Part shown: positions 34,492 to 47,736 of the stretch, piece by piece | Layout of the letters: each line of letters starts with the position of its first letter | Position numbering within the stretch: the first letter of the stretch is position 1 | Assembly: GCA_018350325.1 (NCBI GenBank) | Contig: JAEVLN010000001.1 | Location: 5,361,254-5,425,253, forward strand | Source of the DNA: Globodera rostochiensis | Lineage: Eukaryota > Nematoda > Chromadorea > Rhabditida > Heteroderidae | DNA: 64,000 nt | Direction of reading: 5' to 3' | Notes under the pieces: model-generated | Database searches by the model: none | Told to the model about the DNA's origin: nothing | Seen by the model: the letters and a program-made list of their open reading frames with translations, nothing else | Program-made: the position numbers and the translations under genes

Positions 34492-37366
34492 TCAGCTTCT
34501 CCGATTGCCCCCATTTTGGGCCATCCCGGGGCCGACCAGTCCGCGCTTCTCATGCAATTTCGTCAAATGAATTTCGGCCAATTTGGAGACAGTGCCACGT
34601 TTTATTTGGTGGGCGGTGTGAAGCACGTCGACAAGGGATCGACCAAAGTCTGAACCGAGGAGGCTGAGAGCCGAACGAATTGACCCCCATTTTCGACTTA
34701 CAATACTCTTGCAGAACCTTCGCATCGATCTCAATGAACGGAGAGCGAGCGGCCTTTCTGACGTTGAAAATTTGTTTGGGTGCCAATCTGAAAGAGACGA
34801 AACGAAACAATTTCCAATTTAAAGAGAAATGCCCTCGCCCCCTCTCGCCTCCCCCACCTCCTGGCAACGCGCGCTTCCAGTGCCGAGTTCAGATAAAATG
34901 CCACCCGCCCCTTTTGGCCGGGCAGTGTTTGGGCCCCGCTGCTTTTCAACGCCGACTGGGGCAGTCCGTTCCGCCCGACTCCCAACCGATTCTGAACATT
35001 TATGCTAATTTCAATAAAAGTGTTTTTGGCAATCGCAGAGAATGAGTCCCATTGAAAATGCCGTGATTTGTCCAAACTTTTAAGAGGAAAAAACTTCGAA
35101 TGTTTTTTAATTGGTATGGGCCCCATAATCCCTATGAGTGCCGAGTTTTAGCAAATTTACGGCGGCAGAAGCAGTTGAGGAACGGACATCGGTTGTGCCG
35201 TCGAGGTCGAAAATGTCTTAACAATTAATTCCGTTCAACAAATGGAGTTATTTCGTGGACAGTCACCAAATTCGTGTGGTCTCTTCAGTCCGCCCTTCTT
35301 CTTCCAAACCGTCCAGCAGTCGCCGCACAAACTTAAGCATCCAATGCCATTTTTATTATTGAAAAAACGGACGGACCGAAACTGCAAATGAGTCGGTCCC
35401 CAATGGTACCACTGAGTCGATTCTTCAGTCTAAAAAGAAAGACGTGTAACAAAAGTGAACAACCGAAGGACGGCCCCGACCTTGCAACTCTCACAAGAAT
35501 TTGTCGTCTGTTGGGATTGGACACCAATTATGTGCGTGCTGGGCTTATTATAGGTGGGGATGTACACCTGCTTCAACTTGTTCTCTGAGATGGGAAGGGC
35601 TAAAAAGCCGGTTATTCAAATGATCCCTCCCTCCCCGGTGTATTTGAATCCACAAAAGTTTGGTTATTCGAATGACTCCCTCCCCGACCACCTTGATCTG
35701 CGTGCTTCGTCTTCTTCAATTCCGCATATCGCGAGGACGTCTTCCACATGTAATAATACTCCACAATGTCCCGCATCGATTTCCAAGGGAGCTAAACGGA
35801 GGGATTCTTTCTGAGGGGACAGCGCCCAACCGACACAGTCCAGCCTGATGTCGTGGAAGTCCTTCCCATACTTCTCGATCGCGTCCTCAAAAAGCGTCGA
35901 CTCCGCCGCTGACCACTCCTCCAGCTGATCCCTGCACAGAATCGGGCCCCCAAGACTCACCTTAACAAACAAAACCGAATGTGAAAGAAAGGCGCTTGTA
36001 GGAAGCAAATACCGACCGTATTGTGCGAGGTGACTTTGTCTGCCTCTAGCGGATAGTGGAGTTTGTCCGGCGGGGGGACCAGAAACTTTGTGGCCTGAAC
36101 AGCAAAGTATTTTTCTTCCAATTGTTGAACAGTTCACGCTAAAATCATCATTACTTGTCCGAGAGAATAGTTCGCTTGGTGGAGGAGTGCCATTGCGTGC
36201 AGCAAAGTGATGTCGCGCGAGGCGGCCGACGCCGTCTGGTGGAGGGTGGTCAGTTTAGTGGAGGAGGAGCTGTCCAACGCCCGGGAGAATATCCCGACGG
36301 CACTGAAAGAGGCGGCGGTTGGCCAATTGTGAGTGAGTCGGGCAACTGGCCGCGCTATGATCAGAAACTGGTCGATGTCGCGATCGCAGAGGTCGTGGTG
36401 CGGGTGGTACACGACGAACTCTCTGTCCGAGTGCCGCACGCCGCCCGTCCGTCCCCGTCCCGCCGCTTCGGTCAACTCGTCGTCGTCCTCACTCTTCACA
36501 TCTTTAATGGCCTCCCCCACGCATTTGTCCTCCTCTCGGTCAGCAATCAGTTCGGGAATTTTCGCCTGGTGTCGCTCACCGATTTCAATGCGTCCTTTGT
36601 CCGCGAGAAGTGTTTGATTTGCAGGGTCGTAGACCAACGAGTAAAAAAACGAATCCTACGGATGAAATACTGCCTGAGTATCACGACGGACAAAACGCAC
36701 CTCTTGATTCAAATACATGTCGCAAGTCTCCACCTCGTTCAGAATTACAACCGAACATTTGCCGCGGATTTGTGTGGCAGGAAGAGTTTCAACGATGCGC
36801 GACAGAAACAGTTCGTGCTGGCGAAGTCTGTTCAGCTCCGTCGTGTCAAGTCGCTCTGCGCCTGCAGGGAGACCGGCAAAGCCAGCACAATTTGACCGTC
36901 CGTCTTCCGCCGGCCCGTCGCTCTCCCGGCGAACTTCCTCCTCATCTTCCGTAGCCAATTTTAGGCCGCTTTCCGCGCCGTTTTCGCTAGGCCCCTGCAC
37001 TCCATTCGCGTCGCTGCTGGAGGTCGGCTCGACCTTTCCAAGCAGTGTTTTTCGCGGCTTCGATACTACAAAAAAAAGAGGAAGCAAAAAATCGAACATT
37101 TTTGATAAAAATAATACAAATTTTGTTTTGACGCTCGGCCTGATCGGCGATCTTCAACAACGAGTTGGGCAAGTCCCGTCGACGGAAGAAACATGTCACT
37201 TTGGTTTCAACCGCACCACTCAACGTTTTGTTCAGCTCTTCAATCCTCCGAATTTGGAAGGGTGCGGCCGTAAACGTCTCGAAATAGACATAATCTGAAG
37301 AAAATGTAAAAATGACAAAATATAAAATGAAAACTCACCACCAACTCTGTACATGTTCTGAGCCAT
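34492..37366 (-). CDS. lin-40: MTA/LIN-40 chromatin protein (BAH-ELM2-SANT-GATA finger)
   Basis: NuRD deacetylase complex scaffold. Exon 1 ends MAQNMYRVG. The BAH domain follows ([68 protein letters not shown]). ELM2 reads [13 protein letters not shown] and [12 protein letters not shown], then [24 protein letters not shown] reads [42 protein letters not shown]. Then [15 protein letters not shown] leads to a GATA-like zinc finger ([34 protein letters not shown]). The C-terminal part has [12 protein letters not shown] and [15 protein letters not shown], as in vertebrate MTA proteins, and ends after [15 protein letters not shown]. Segments here are quoted by exon; joins are in frame where I tested them. 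All four canonical domains are present. Confidence 0.93.
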
Positions 37367-38211
37367 CGACCATGGAAAAATAAAATATCGCAATAAGAAT
37401 AAGCCTTTCCAAACAACAAATGAATGCTAAATACAAAACTTAAAACGATTGCCAAAAACTATCGTTTATTGATTTGTTCGAGTGTTCGCGCGGTCCATTG
37501 GGCTTTTGAAGTCGAAGGCCCTTTACCTTTCAGCGGACTTTTCCATTATTCCCATCACCAAAATTCATCAATCCATCACAGATAAGTAAATACAGCTACA
37601 AAATGTATTTATTCTCCCATTCATGAGTGCCGTTGTTTGTGCGTGACACTTTTCAATAATTATAGTACATGAAATGAGTTGAGAAAAGTGAATTCATTTT
37701 CTGCCTAGAAATCAATAAATCGCTAAATGGATGGACGGATGGGGGGGGGGGGACGGACAATTGGGTGGATGGGACGTAGGAGGAGGAGGTGGAGGAGAAA
37801 GGGTGGCGGAGAGCAAAGGACGGTGCGAAATTGGGGGGGGGGGCACTGGCGGATGTCGGGGGGGGGGGGGGGGGGGGGCAGAAGAATGCTTAATTCTCGT
37901 CGTGAGCAACCACAGACACGGCAAAGGGACACGGACTAAAAGAGCAGAAAACTCTGTTCCCGCCCCAGCCTTAGTAAAGGGAAAAAGGGCGCGTTCTCAA
38001 ATCTTTCTTTCTAATTGTAAGGCATTCTCAAAAGCCAAATTTAGAGGAGATCATCATTGTGACAGCGTCCATCATAACCAAGGAGTACAGAGATTTATAA
38101 TAAACCTACTGGCTTAAAAATGCCCAATTAATCAAACCCATAAATAAAACCGTTAATTGTTTTTTTTAAAAACTGTGCCAAACAAATATAACACAAGCAA
38201 ATGGAACAGAA
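37367..38211. other. Spacer with long G runs
   Basis: 845 bases between the LIN-40 start and the S9 stop. It holds G runs at about 37741-37752, 37833-37843 and 37858-37878 separated by GGATGGAC-like words. No coding exon is supported; the frames through the G runs are artefacts. Confidence 0.6.
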
Positions 38212-39963
38212 TCAGCGAGCCTTCCAAATCCATTTCGCACGGGCTCCGGGTTGGTTGACCTGAAAGAGTATAAAATGCATTGACATATAATTGGTGACTT
38301 TGACTGTCTTATACCTTGCTGCGCTCCCTTCTCCTTGGGTCAGTTGAGAGAAGCCCAGCTAAAGGGAAAAACGTAACGGGTAGCCGCCGTGACCTTCATG
38401 AGCCTCAAAATCAAACGCTTTTTAAAGGAAATCGCTAAAAAGGCACACTCTCCAACCCAATCTTTCATCCAGCGCCAATTCGTGGATTCGCCACTCCCTA
38501 ATTTGTAAGGCAAATGTCCAGAACTAACCCACGCGAAGTTTCTCCGTCGTTTCGGGGAAAAGTGCCGCCAACCCAAGCGCCGCCCCCTGTCGTACGACGC
38601 GTGGGATCACAGAAAACCCCCCAGGGCCATCCAGAACTTGCGCCTCAACGTCCACTTGGCCGAGTTTGCCCGCAACAATCAAAGGCGCCAACAGAGTTTC
38701 CCTGAAAGGCGAAAGTTCCAATTTATTTTCCATCCGGCTTCAGTCCTTTACCGCGCAAGAAGCGAACGAAACTCGCAGTAGTCGTGTCCATTCACGCTGT
38801 AAAGGCCAGTCCCCCCGCCCCTCACCACAATCTTCGCTGTCGTCGTTCGGACTTTGCAAATACTCCAACATTCCTTCCTGCCATTGTTTTCCGTCACCTT
38901 TCCAACCAAATTTTGAACATGGGGATCACATTTATTCAACCAAGGACTCACTTTGGGTATTTTCGCATTGAAAATCCTAATTTGTTCACTGGCTCCGATC
39001 CCAAAACGCATGGACATTAAGAATTCCGCCTCTTTCTCAGCATTCGGCAGTTGGACCATGTATTCAAGCGCCATTACCAAACTGGCGTACTTAAAGAAAT
39101 TGGGTAAAACTATTTCATTGGGGCAGCAAAGCCGACTTCGTCATCGGTGACAGTCTCAAGGAGGCGTTTGTGAAGCTGTTCTTTCGTCAACCATTGGGTC
39201 CCCAGCACTTTGAGTCGTCTGGGTACTTCTTCGGAATCTAACAAATCGTTGACTCGCAGATGCTCCCCGCTGTTCATCCTCAGCTGATGTCGATCGTATT
39301 CGATGACCAACTTCTGCGTTCGCTTGTTGATGTCCTTGACCCGAGAAAAAAAAAAAGTGAATTCGGATGATAAATAAGTCAATTCACGCACCGTAAGAAG
39401 GGAGTAAAAATTGGGTCTGGCAGTGAAGAAAAGCGTATGTTTCGGAGCCCCCGATGCATCTACGTCAATTTTGATGATTTTTGGGAGTATCTCTTCCGGT
39501 GGCTTCATCACAGGCCGCGCTTTCTCATCAAAGAGACCGCTGGGGAATAGATAACGGACACATTGCGTTATTTGCTCCTAAAACGGCCGGGAAGCTCAGC
39601 CCAACAGCGAGAACGGTTGGCACTCACCGCATTAATTGTCTCCGGGTCGAACCCCATGATGTTGGCCAGATGCCGTTTCCCCTGCTCATACAGCCGCTTC
39701 TCCTTCTCCAGCATCGCCATCTTCTCCCGATTTGCTTCCAAGTAAAGCTTCATCGCGTCCGATATCGACAAAAGGCGCTCGCGCCGTTGCCTCTCCCTCG
39801 TTGTGGGCGACAAATCCAAAATGGGCTGACCCATTTGGGGTTGTCTCGTATCCAACCCGGCCCCATTGGACAGTGACGCAACACGCGCACTCGGAGGCAT
39901 TCTTACAGAAAGGCATGGTCCAGAAAGGTTGGGCCAAACACTTCCAATTCGAAAGCACCACAT
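38212..39963 (-). CDS. mrps-9: Mitochondrial ribosomal protein S9 (uS9m)
   Basis: Small-subunit mitochondrial ribosomal protein. The start MWCFRIGSVWPNLSGPCLSV is a basic/hydrophobic lead like a mitochondrial targeting sequence. The body includes SISDAMKLYLEANREKMAML and KRHLANIMGFDPETI, then PEEILPKIIKIDVDASG, LTKEQLHKRLLETVTDDE and ALEYMVQLPNAEKEAEFLM. The S9 core follows: VRTTTAKIVVRGGGTGLYSV, VNGHDYCEF, RETLLAPLIVAGKLGQVDVE, GGFSVIPRVVRQGAALGLAA. The last exons are LLSTDPRRRERSK and VNQPGARAKWIWKAR with stop at 38212, the Arg-rich tail typical of S9 near the P site. The gene starts about 145 bases downstream of the HIRA stop on the same strand. Confidence 0.92.
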
Positions 39964-40108
39964 CTTCAAACTCGAAAATAAAATAAAATGAATTGAAAAT
40001 TGTAAAAGTCGGATCTTGACCAATTAAAATTTAAGAAACAGACCATTTATTTTAATTTATCAAATGTCTTACAAATTAGAGGGGGACTAAAAAACAACCA
40101 AAATGAGA

Positions 40109-43100
40109 TCAATCGGTCGAAGTGGGAATTTGCAGAAGCATCGAAGAAATATTAGCCGGCATCTTCTCTTCATTAACAAAATCGAACACCGTTTGGGTCT
40201 TGCTCCTAAATTCAAGTTGGGACTTGAAAACTCCGAGAAATTGTCACAAACCAGCCATGGAGTTTTGGGGAATACGCGAACGAACTGAGGTCACTGAAGA
40301 GCAATCCGATGAACATCGAACTGACATCCGGCTCCTCTTCACTTTGGTGAAGGGAAAATGAGGAAGCAAGCAGCTGTTTGTCTTGGTCTTGAAGAGAAAT
40401 GCCATGTTAAAAAAATGAAACAAAACTTACTTTCGATTAAGTCTTTGATAGTGTGGCGCGCGAGTGCACATCCATTCAAAATATTCCTCAAATTGCATGG
40501 GAATTTCCAAATTTTAAGCAAGAACTCGCACCACAGCACAAAGGAACCCGCAATTCCGACAGTCAGGCAGAGATTTTGTTCCAGTTCAAGAATGGCGAGA
40601 GGCTCTTCAAGGCAAAGTTCGAACAGTAGTCGTCCCGTTTGGGTGCTGAGCACGAACAAATGTGCGTCGAATGAGCAGAAAACCGTCCATTGGCTGTCCG
40701 CACCAATGTGAAATTAATAATGGAGTTTCTTAAATTTCTGACCTGTTGACCGACGCAAGTGCCACTGAACGCGGAACAAAAAATTCCCAAAATTTCTTAT
40801 TGGTTTTTCCATCGCTCCGATAAGCGGCAACTCTCGAAACAGCCAAGTTGGAAGCGTCAATGAAACAGTTATTGATTACTTCCAAACATGTTGGGAATTG
40901 ATCCTGAACAGACAAAAATCATTTCTTGTAAATGAATAACGGGACCGGTAACCATTGTGTCAAAAAATTCCAAACACTTTTAGGGCTACTATGTAACTCG
41001 ACTTGAACTTGTGAATTCACATTTTTTTTTGTCGGTTTAGTTTTAACCCACTTCCTTTGAAGTGGAACAACACTCACATTGTATTTGCCAGCAATTTCGA
41101 CAAATATTATTCTTTTCAATTCGGGAATTTCAAAAATTGCAGAATCGATGTCCATATTAGGTTCGTACTTTTTCAGCTCATACAAACGGCCGTCCGAATT
41201 AAGCACATCGGAGGATTGTTCACCGTCGCATTTTTCGACACATTCCTTCGACGGAGTCGTTTTACTTTCCGAGACATTAAAATTCTAAAAAGAATCAATT
41301 CGCGCATAATTTGTTGCTTAATTAAAGAAGCAATCACCCACTTTTAGTAGTTTTCTTGCTTTTTCCACAAAAATACGCAGCATTTCTGTCTTGAGCTTAT
41401 TCTTCGTTGCCTTACAGTCAAACGCAATTTCAAAAAGTTCGTCCGGCGACATTATCGTTTCCGTTGCCCGTGCGCTCACTTTGTCGCATATTGAAGTATA
41501 TCCAAAATCGGCAGATTTCTGGCCAAATTTGCACGAATCAGCGGGAAATAAAAAGTGGGGCCGAAGACGGTAAATGCGCTCAATTAACAAACCCTAAAAT
41601 ATGAAAAAGCTAATTAATGCGTTAAGTACGGAAATACCGTCTCATGCGATGAAAGCATTTGCCCAATTTCATTTTCAGAAAATTTTAAAAATTTGGCAGT
41701 GCCATCCCTCGAACAGGCGGCGAGCGTAAATCTGTTCCTGTCACAAAAAGTAAAAATTAAGCAAACCACCAAGTCCAAACCAAGACAGGTCGATGGCTGA
41801 CATCTTGAACACTTTGTCGAGGACGAGCAAAGGTCGACCAAAATTCGGAAGAAGCCATATCGAAACCGATCGATCTCGGCTTCCAACGGCCAAGCATGAC
41901 ACAACAGAGTGAGTCCCGACGGTGTTGGTACGCTGGAAACAAGCGCCATTCGCTCTCTGAAATGCAGGTAACGACAGAAATAAGCCTTGACGCTCCCCCC
42001 ACGACCAATTGAGAGCGAGACTCACCACGCAAGAAACAGCCTTTCGAAAGCCAACAAAATCGCGTCTATGCGACCAATCTTTTCGCGAGAATATTTTTGC
42101 GGTTGGTGCGCCACTGTTCATGGAGCATGGGGCAACAAGAAAGGATCCTTCGGATGACCAATCCATCCGACAAAAAAGAGTCGAATTAGCAGACTTAATG
42201 AGAAAGCTTATTTCGAGTCATAGGCAATTTAAAACTTCTTGGAACGGTTCGCAAAAGGTTCGTACACAATTCCAACTGTCAGTTTGCCATATCTTCAAAG
42301 TGTTGTCTTCTGATTGAGTCGCCAAAAAACGACCGATTGGGTCCCAAGAAAGACCTTTCACTCCGCGAATATGTCCATCGTTCGATTGTTTCAAAACAAT
42401 GACCTTTTCCGGTAACTTTAAAGCATTCCAAACAATCCTGAAATTTAAAATTTTAAACGAGAGCATAAAACCGGCACGTTTTGCTAATTAGCTATTAAAA
42501 TAAAATGACAACATTTACACTGTACTGTCCAATGAGCATGAAGCGAGAAACCGCCCGTCAGGAGACCAATCAATGTGGAGAACATCGATAGAATGCCCAT
42601 ATCTTAAATCAAAAAAATTCTGTTCATATCTTTTAGACACCTGGAAAATAAAATATTCAGATGACCATTTTTTTTAAATCTACCTAATTTTAAGGGGAAG
42701 GGTAGCTCCCCAGCATATTCCAAGTGTCCGGTAATTGAAAATTACGGAAAAGCAAAAAAAAAGCCTCCTAACAATTTGTGCATACAACGATAGCTCTCTC
42801 TATTTCGTTGTGAACGTGTTGAGTCCGCCGAGTCTTTGCTGGTGGAGTCGACAGAGTAAACGCCGACACATTCATAAATGCAAATCATCGAATCGTCCCC
42901 AGCGCAAACCAATCTGCTGCCACAAGCAGGATGCTTTGACCACCGGACGCAGTTTATGGCACCAAAAATGAAAATTCAGATTTATTGCATTTTCCTGATA
43001 TTTGGTACAAAAAATATTCAAATGCCTAAAATAGAATTGATCCTATTTTAGACACAAAATAGGTATTTTTGGTCCAAACCAACTTGTGTGTGGAATTCGT

Positions 43101-43457
43101 GCCAATGGACTGCCATTGTGCTGTGGAGCTTGAGCCGGATCGATAGAACAGCACAAAAACTCGAGATCCCAAACGACCAGAAGACCTGCTCCCGATGAAT
43201 CTTGACCGGCTGTTGCAAGCTTAAGTCCATTAGGATGGAAGTCCACAGAGAAAATGCTGCCACCTAAGCGCATGAATTGTGTTAAAAAAGTTGTAAATTT
43301 GACGGCGTACCAACGGCACCGACAGGCGCCACTAAAATAAATTCTAAAAAAACCCTGTTGAATTTCTTATTTTTTGCTTCACCTACTTTTTAATCAATGA
43401 TTCGAACTTTCGAACTTTACCTTCGTGCGTTATCCAGGGCGCTTCATAAATCAGCAT
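40109..43457 (-). CDS. hira-1: HIRA histone chaperone subunit
   Basis: WD40 scaffold that deposits histone H3.3 outside replication. The first exon is MLIYEAPWITHE, matching the family MKLLKPxWVxHxG start. It joins by GT-AG to GSIFSVDFHPNGLKLATAGQ. Blades follow: HIRGVKGLSWDPIGRFLATQ, SEDNTLKIWQTDSWN, GSFLVAPCSMNSGAPTAKIF (with the Asn-Ser-Gly-Pro-Thr-Ala motif of HIRA), HRRDFVGFRKAVSCV, AVGSRDRSVSIW and FTLAACSRDGTAKFLKFSE. The HIRA C-terminal domain is recognisable in HLFVLSTQTGRLLFELCLEE-like exons and NGCALARHTIKDLI. The last exon is uncertain: between 40109 and 40350 coding appears to change frame without a clear intron. The end is placed at the TGA after LLQIPTSTD. It is the likely upstream partner of S9. 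Confidence 0.88.
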
Positions 43458-43690
43458 GAATTTTTACTAATTTGGTTAGCTAAGAACAGAGATAAGCAGC
43501 TTTACAAGGTGAAATCTGGCGCCCAAACGTCCACCTAAACGCCCCGAATCCAAAAAAAGGGCTGGCCCAGACTCAAATGACCAGACTCAAACGTCTTTTT
43601 TATAAAAATTTTTATTATGGCATTCTGATTTTTTTGCTTATAAATTTATCTGAAAATAATTTTTTCGTAAAGAAATTCATTTATTTTTTT

Positions 43691-43892
43691 TAGAGACCGG
43701 AATTTTGAAAAATCCTGAACCTGGATCTAGGGGTCCAGGTATGACTCATCTGACTCAACTGGACCTGGATCTGGTTTTTGGAAATGACCTGTACTTGGGC
43801 TCCAGGTTCAGAGTGGCCGACGAAAATACCTGGATTCTGGACCTGGAGTCCAGGAAAATCCAGGTCTGGACCCAGGTCCAGTCTGGTCTCTA
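43691..43892. mobile_element. 202-bp element bounded by TAGAGACCRG
   Basis: Ends TAGAGACCGG and CTGGTCTCTA are inverted copies, set in poly-T/A flanks. The inside is built of CCTGGATC, GGTCCAGG and TCCAGG words in both orientations, so much of it can fold on itself. It sits 60 bases upstream of the RPN1 start. It shares its ends with the element at 22241-22318. Confidence 0.5.
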
Positions 43893-43951
43893 ATTTTTTT
43901 GTTAAACGTAATTTTCTTATCTTTTCGTTTAAAATTTGCATTTTTAGAAAA

Positions 43952-46900
43952 ATGGCCGTAACTACGCAAGTCGCAGAGGCAACGTCAACGAAAAATGAAA
44001 AAGATGAAAACTCACAAGAGTGTGAGATCAAACCGGATCCTGATTACGAATTTCGCAGGCAGGCTATGGATTTAATGCAGGCAAAGATTTTAAGAAAATT
44101 ACTCTACCAATCCGAGGATGGGACTTCGTTTTGTAATCGGCGGACCTCCTTTTCGTCAAATTTCATGGGTCGTCTACCAAAATTTTGTTGAAATTTTTAT
44201 GTTATAAGTACCGACCTTGCTTTTTGTAAATGGGTGTTTTATTAACAAATTTTGCCATTTTTATTGCAAAAATTAATAAAATTTAGTAACTAAATGTCCA
44301 TTTAATTCAGGAATGGAATCAACATGGCGAGGACACCGAAGAAGACAAAGCATACCGGAAAGAAATGATGAAACGTGTTAAAATGCTTGTCCAGCATAAT
44401 TTGGCATTCAACGCAGAAATTGAAGCTTGTGATCTACTTATCGAGCTCGAACTGCTTGACATGCTGCTCGATTTGGCCAAATTGGATGCAGACTTGGACT
44501 ATGAACGGATTTCCCTTTATTTGCTGAGGTTGGTTTATTTGTTTGAGTTGCTCTTTTAAATTGTTCAATTTGCAGCTGTGTCCCATTTATGCCAGACCCT
44601 GAAAATATAAAGATAGTCGGAGTGGCCAAGGAGCTGTACTTGAAATATGGCAAATTGATTGAAGCACTTCGATGTGCCATGAAAATGAATTCTGTTGAAG
44701 CAATTGATGCAATTTTCAACAAAGGCACTGATAGGTACCGCTTCGTTGTTTAAATGTTCATCTAAATTACTTTTAATTGTCAGTGCTCTGAAGATGCAAA
44801 TGGCAATGATGCTCGGCCGACAGCAAATATTTTTGGAAATTGAAGGGGGCGGCCCTCTCGCAGAATTGAATGCAAACTCCCACTTGCACAATCACTTCTT
44901 GGCATTGGCCCGTGAACTGGACATTATGACACCAAAAGCACCCGAGGATGTGTACAAATCTCATTTGGAGCAAACTCGTCCGTTCAGTCATCAGGTAACG
45001 AACAGCAAAGCGTTTGATTGCCGTCTCCAACAAGCGAATTCAGCCGAAAGACACCACACGCCACAATCTCGCCTCGTCCTTTGTGAATGGCTTTGTCAAT
45101 TGCGGTTTTGGAAGCGACTCGATCTTCAAGACCGACAAAAGCATAAGCGATTGGCTGGGAAAGCACAAAGAATGGAGTAAGAAGCATCGTGGGAAGGAAT
45201 GTTATAAAGTTGAGTTTAGATGCTTTTTCTTCTGCCGCAAGTTTTGGACTTATTCATCACTGGAATGCAAACTCTTTGAACTCCTGGGAAAGTCTGGCAC
45301 AGAGCAAGAACAATGCTTACATTAAGGTTTTTAGTCTGCTAAACCAATTCAAAACTTTACAGATTATTAATAACATTTAAGGGAGGTGCTATGTTGGCCA
45401 ACGGAATTGTGTTCTCCGGAGTGCAAGACGAAGTCGATCCGGCATATGCCCTTCTGACTGCAGAAGTGATGAGCAAGGAATTGCCGATGCGCATTGCGGC
45501 CACATTTGGCCTTGGATTAGCTTATGCCAACAGTAAACGTGAGACGGCGCTTACAAAGGACGATGGCGTGGTTGTGAAACTGCTTGAGGTATGGGGTTTT
45601 TTATTTCATTATTTTGATCATTCATTACTTTTTAGGTGCTCAACGATGTCAGTACGGATGGTTCATCTACGGCCGAAGTGAAGGCAATGGCTGCTCTTTC
45701 GCTGGGACTCGTCTTGGTCGGTACGGGAAACACGCGTGCCAAGGATAAGGACGGGTACGTCTCCAGCATGGACGTGGTGGAGGAGCTTATCAAGTATTTG
45801 CACTCAACCGACGTGAACGACCTCAACGCACGTTTTGTGGCACTTGGGATTGGTTTTATTTTCCTAGGTGAAACAATTTCTCGGGGGAAGAACTTTGACA
45901 GTTTTTTTTTTCAGGAAAACAAAATGATTATGACGATGCCATTTATGAAAGTCTCCGCTGTTTGCCTGCTCCGTTTGGAGATACGGCCGCAACATTGGTC
46001 GAAGTGTGTGCATATGCGGGGACCGGCAACGTACTGAAAGTGCAAAAAATGCTCCATATTTGTTCTGAACATATCGAGAAGAAAGAAGACGTGAAGAAGA
46101 AGGAGGTACATCAATTAATTCACCTAAAAATTTCTAAGAAATGACAATTCTCCTTTTTGTTCAGGGAATCGAATTTTATCATTTTATTTCATAATCGGTA
46201 CAATAACCCGTCTTGCACTTTTTTGTTGCAAATTTTACTCTCTTTAAATTAAGGAAAAAAAGGTAAAAATTCCGCCCGGAACGGTGCCCAACATCACTGT
46301 CCCGCCACAAAGTGCGCCCAACGGAACGGCAAAAGACGCGGAGGAGGATGAACGGATGGACGATGAGAACGAAACGGCCTCCGAAGGTGCCGTGCCCCGT
46401 GCAACCGGAGGTTCAACGGCAAAACCATCTGATCCGAGGTGAATAAAGAAAGGATTTTATTGTAATAAAAAAGACTACAAAATTCAATTAAGCACAACAT
46501 TGGACCATTCGTTGAAACAAGCAATTGCTACTTTGGGGATTGCGCTGATTGCAATGGGCGAGGACATCGGGTCCCAAATGAGCTTGCGCATTTTTAGCCA
46601 ATTGGTCGGAGTCCCATAAATATAAATTAATATCTAAAAAAATTGAATATTTACAGACTCGTTATGGCGAACTTTCCATTCGCCGTGCCGTTCCCTTATC
46701 CCTCGCACTGCTCAGCACTTCAAATCCTCAGTTGACGATCATCGAGACGCTCAGCAAGTACAGTCACGACTCCGACACAGAAACAGCGCGTAATGCCATC
46801 TTCGCGCTTGGATTGGTCGGGGCTGGGACAAACAATGCGCGCATTCTGGCAATCTTGCGCCAATTGGCCAGTTTTCACTACAAAGACCAGGCTAGTTCGC

Positions 46901-47736
46901 TATTTTTTTTTTGCATAATTAGTGATAATAATGATTTTAACAAAATTCCTTTCATCTTTTTTGTTTTGTTTATTAAGAACACGATGATGCTGTTGCGAAT
47001 CGCACAAGGATTGATGCATTTGGGAAAGGGAACGCAAACGCTGAATCCGTTCCACTCGGACCGGCAGTTAATGTGTCCCGCTGCGGTTGCGGCACTTTTT
47101 ACGACTTGTTTTGCATTTATTGACGGCGAAAAAAGTTTTTTATTCCGACGATTTCTTTTTAATTGAGCTTTAGTGATTCTGAACGGTCGGCAACATTATT
47201 TGTTCTACACGTTAGTGGCAGCTATCCAACCGAGGATGCTAATAACCGTTTTGCAGGTGCCGCAGGGGTGGGGGGTTTCGGGAAGTATATGTAGATCGGA
47301 TTTGAATCGTGTACTAAAATGCATAAACGATGTTTCAGGACCCGCTGGACCCCAACCGACTCGTTCAAAAAGCGGTTTGTGGTGGTTTGTCTGGTGACCT
47401 GCACAATGACTGTCATTTGTTTTTCACAGGTCACCGTCCGAGTTGGCCAAGCGGTGGACGTCGTTGCGCAGGCGGGAAAGCCCCGTGCCATAACCGGCTT
47501 TCAAACTCACAATACTCCGGTGCTGTTGGGGTACGGAGAAAGAGCGGAATTGGCTGCTGAAGAATGTAAAACTTTTGGTCTTCGAATTAGTCAGTCTTCA
47601 TTCTCTGTTTTGTCCAGATGAAGCTTTGACGCCCATTCTTGAGGGAATCGTTATTCTGAGAGAAGTGAAAAAGGAGGACGAAAAAGCGGGCAAAGAAACC
47701 AAAAAAACGGACAAAGAGGAAGCGATGGAGCACTGA
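43952..47736 (+). CDS. rpn-1: 26S proteasome regulatory subunit RPN1 (PSMD2)
   Basis: Base subunit of the 19S particle that docks ubiquitin receptors and Ubp6. Recognisable exons include [205 protein letters not shown] and a C-terminal [20 protein letters not shown]. The PC-repeat toroid is intact. The first exon (from ATG 43952) does not resemble RPN1, and roughly 130 residues that normally precede EWxxL are missing. A Pro/Asp/Glu-rich linker near 46260-46440 is long, and the tail is Lys/Glu-rich. Confidence 0.9.

Noticed and set aside
34375..34653. Plus-strand frame of 92 codons near the LIN-40 3' end
   Set aside because: Overlaps the last LIN-40 exon on the other strand, which joins in frame to conserved MTA sequence.
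35388..35588. Plus-strand frame of 66 codons
   Set aside because: Antisense to the LIN-40 zinc-finger exons.
43705..43893. Plus-strand frame of 62 codons
   Set aside because: Falls entirely inside the inverted-repeat element at 43691-43892; the peptide just reflects CCTGGATC words.
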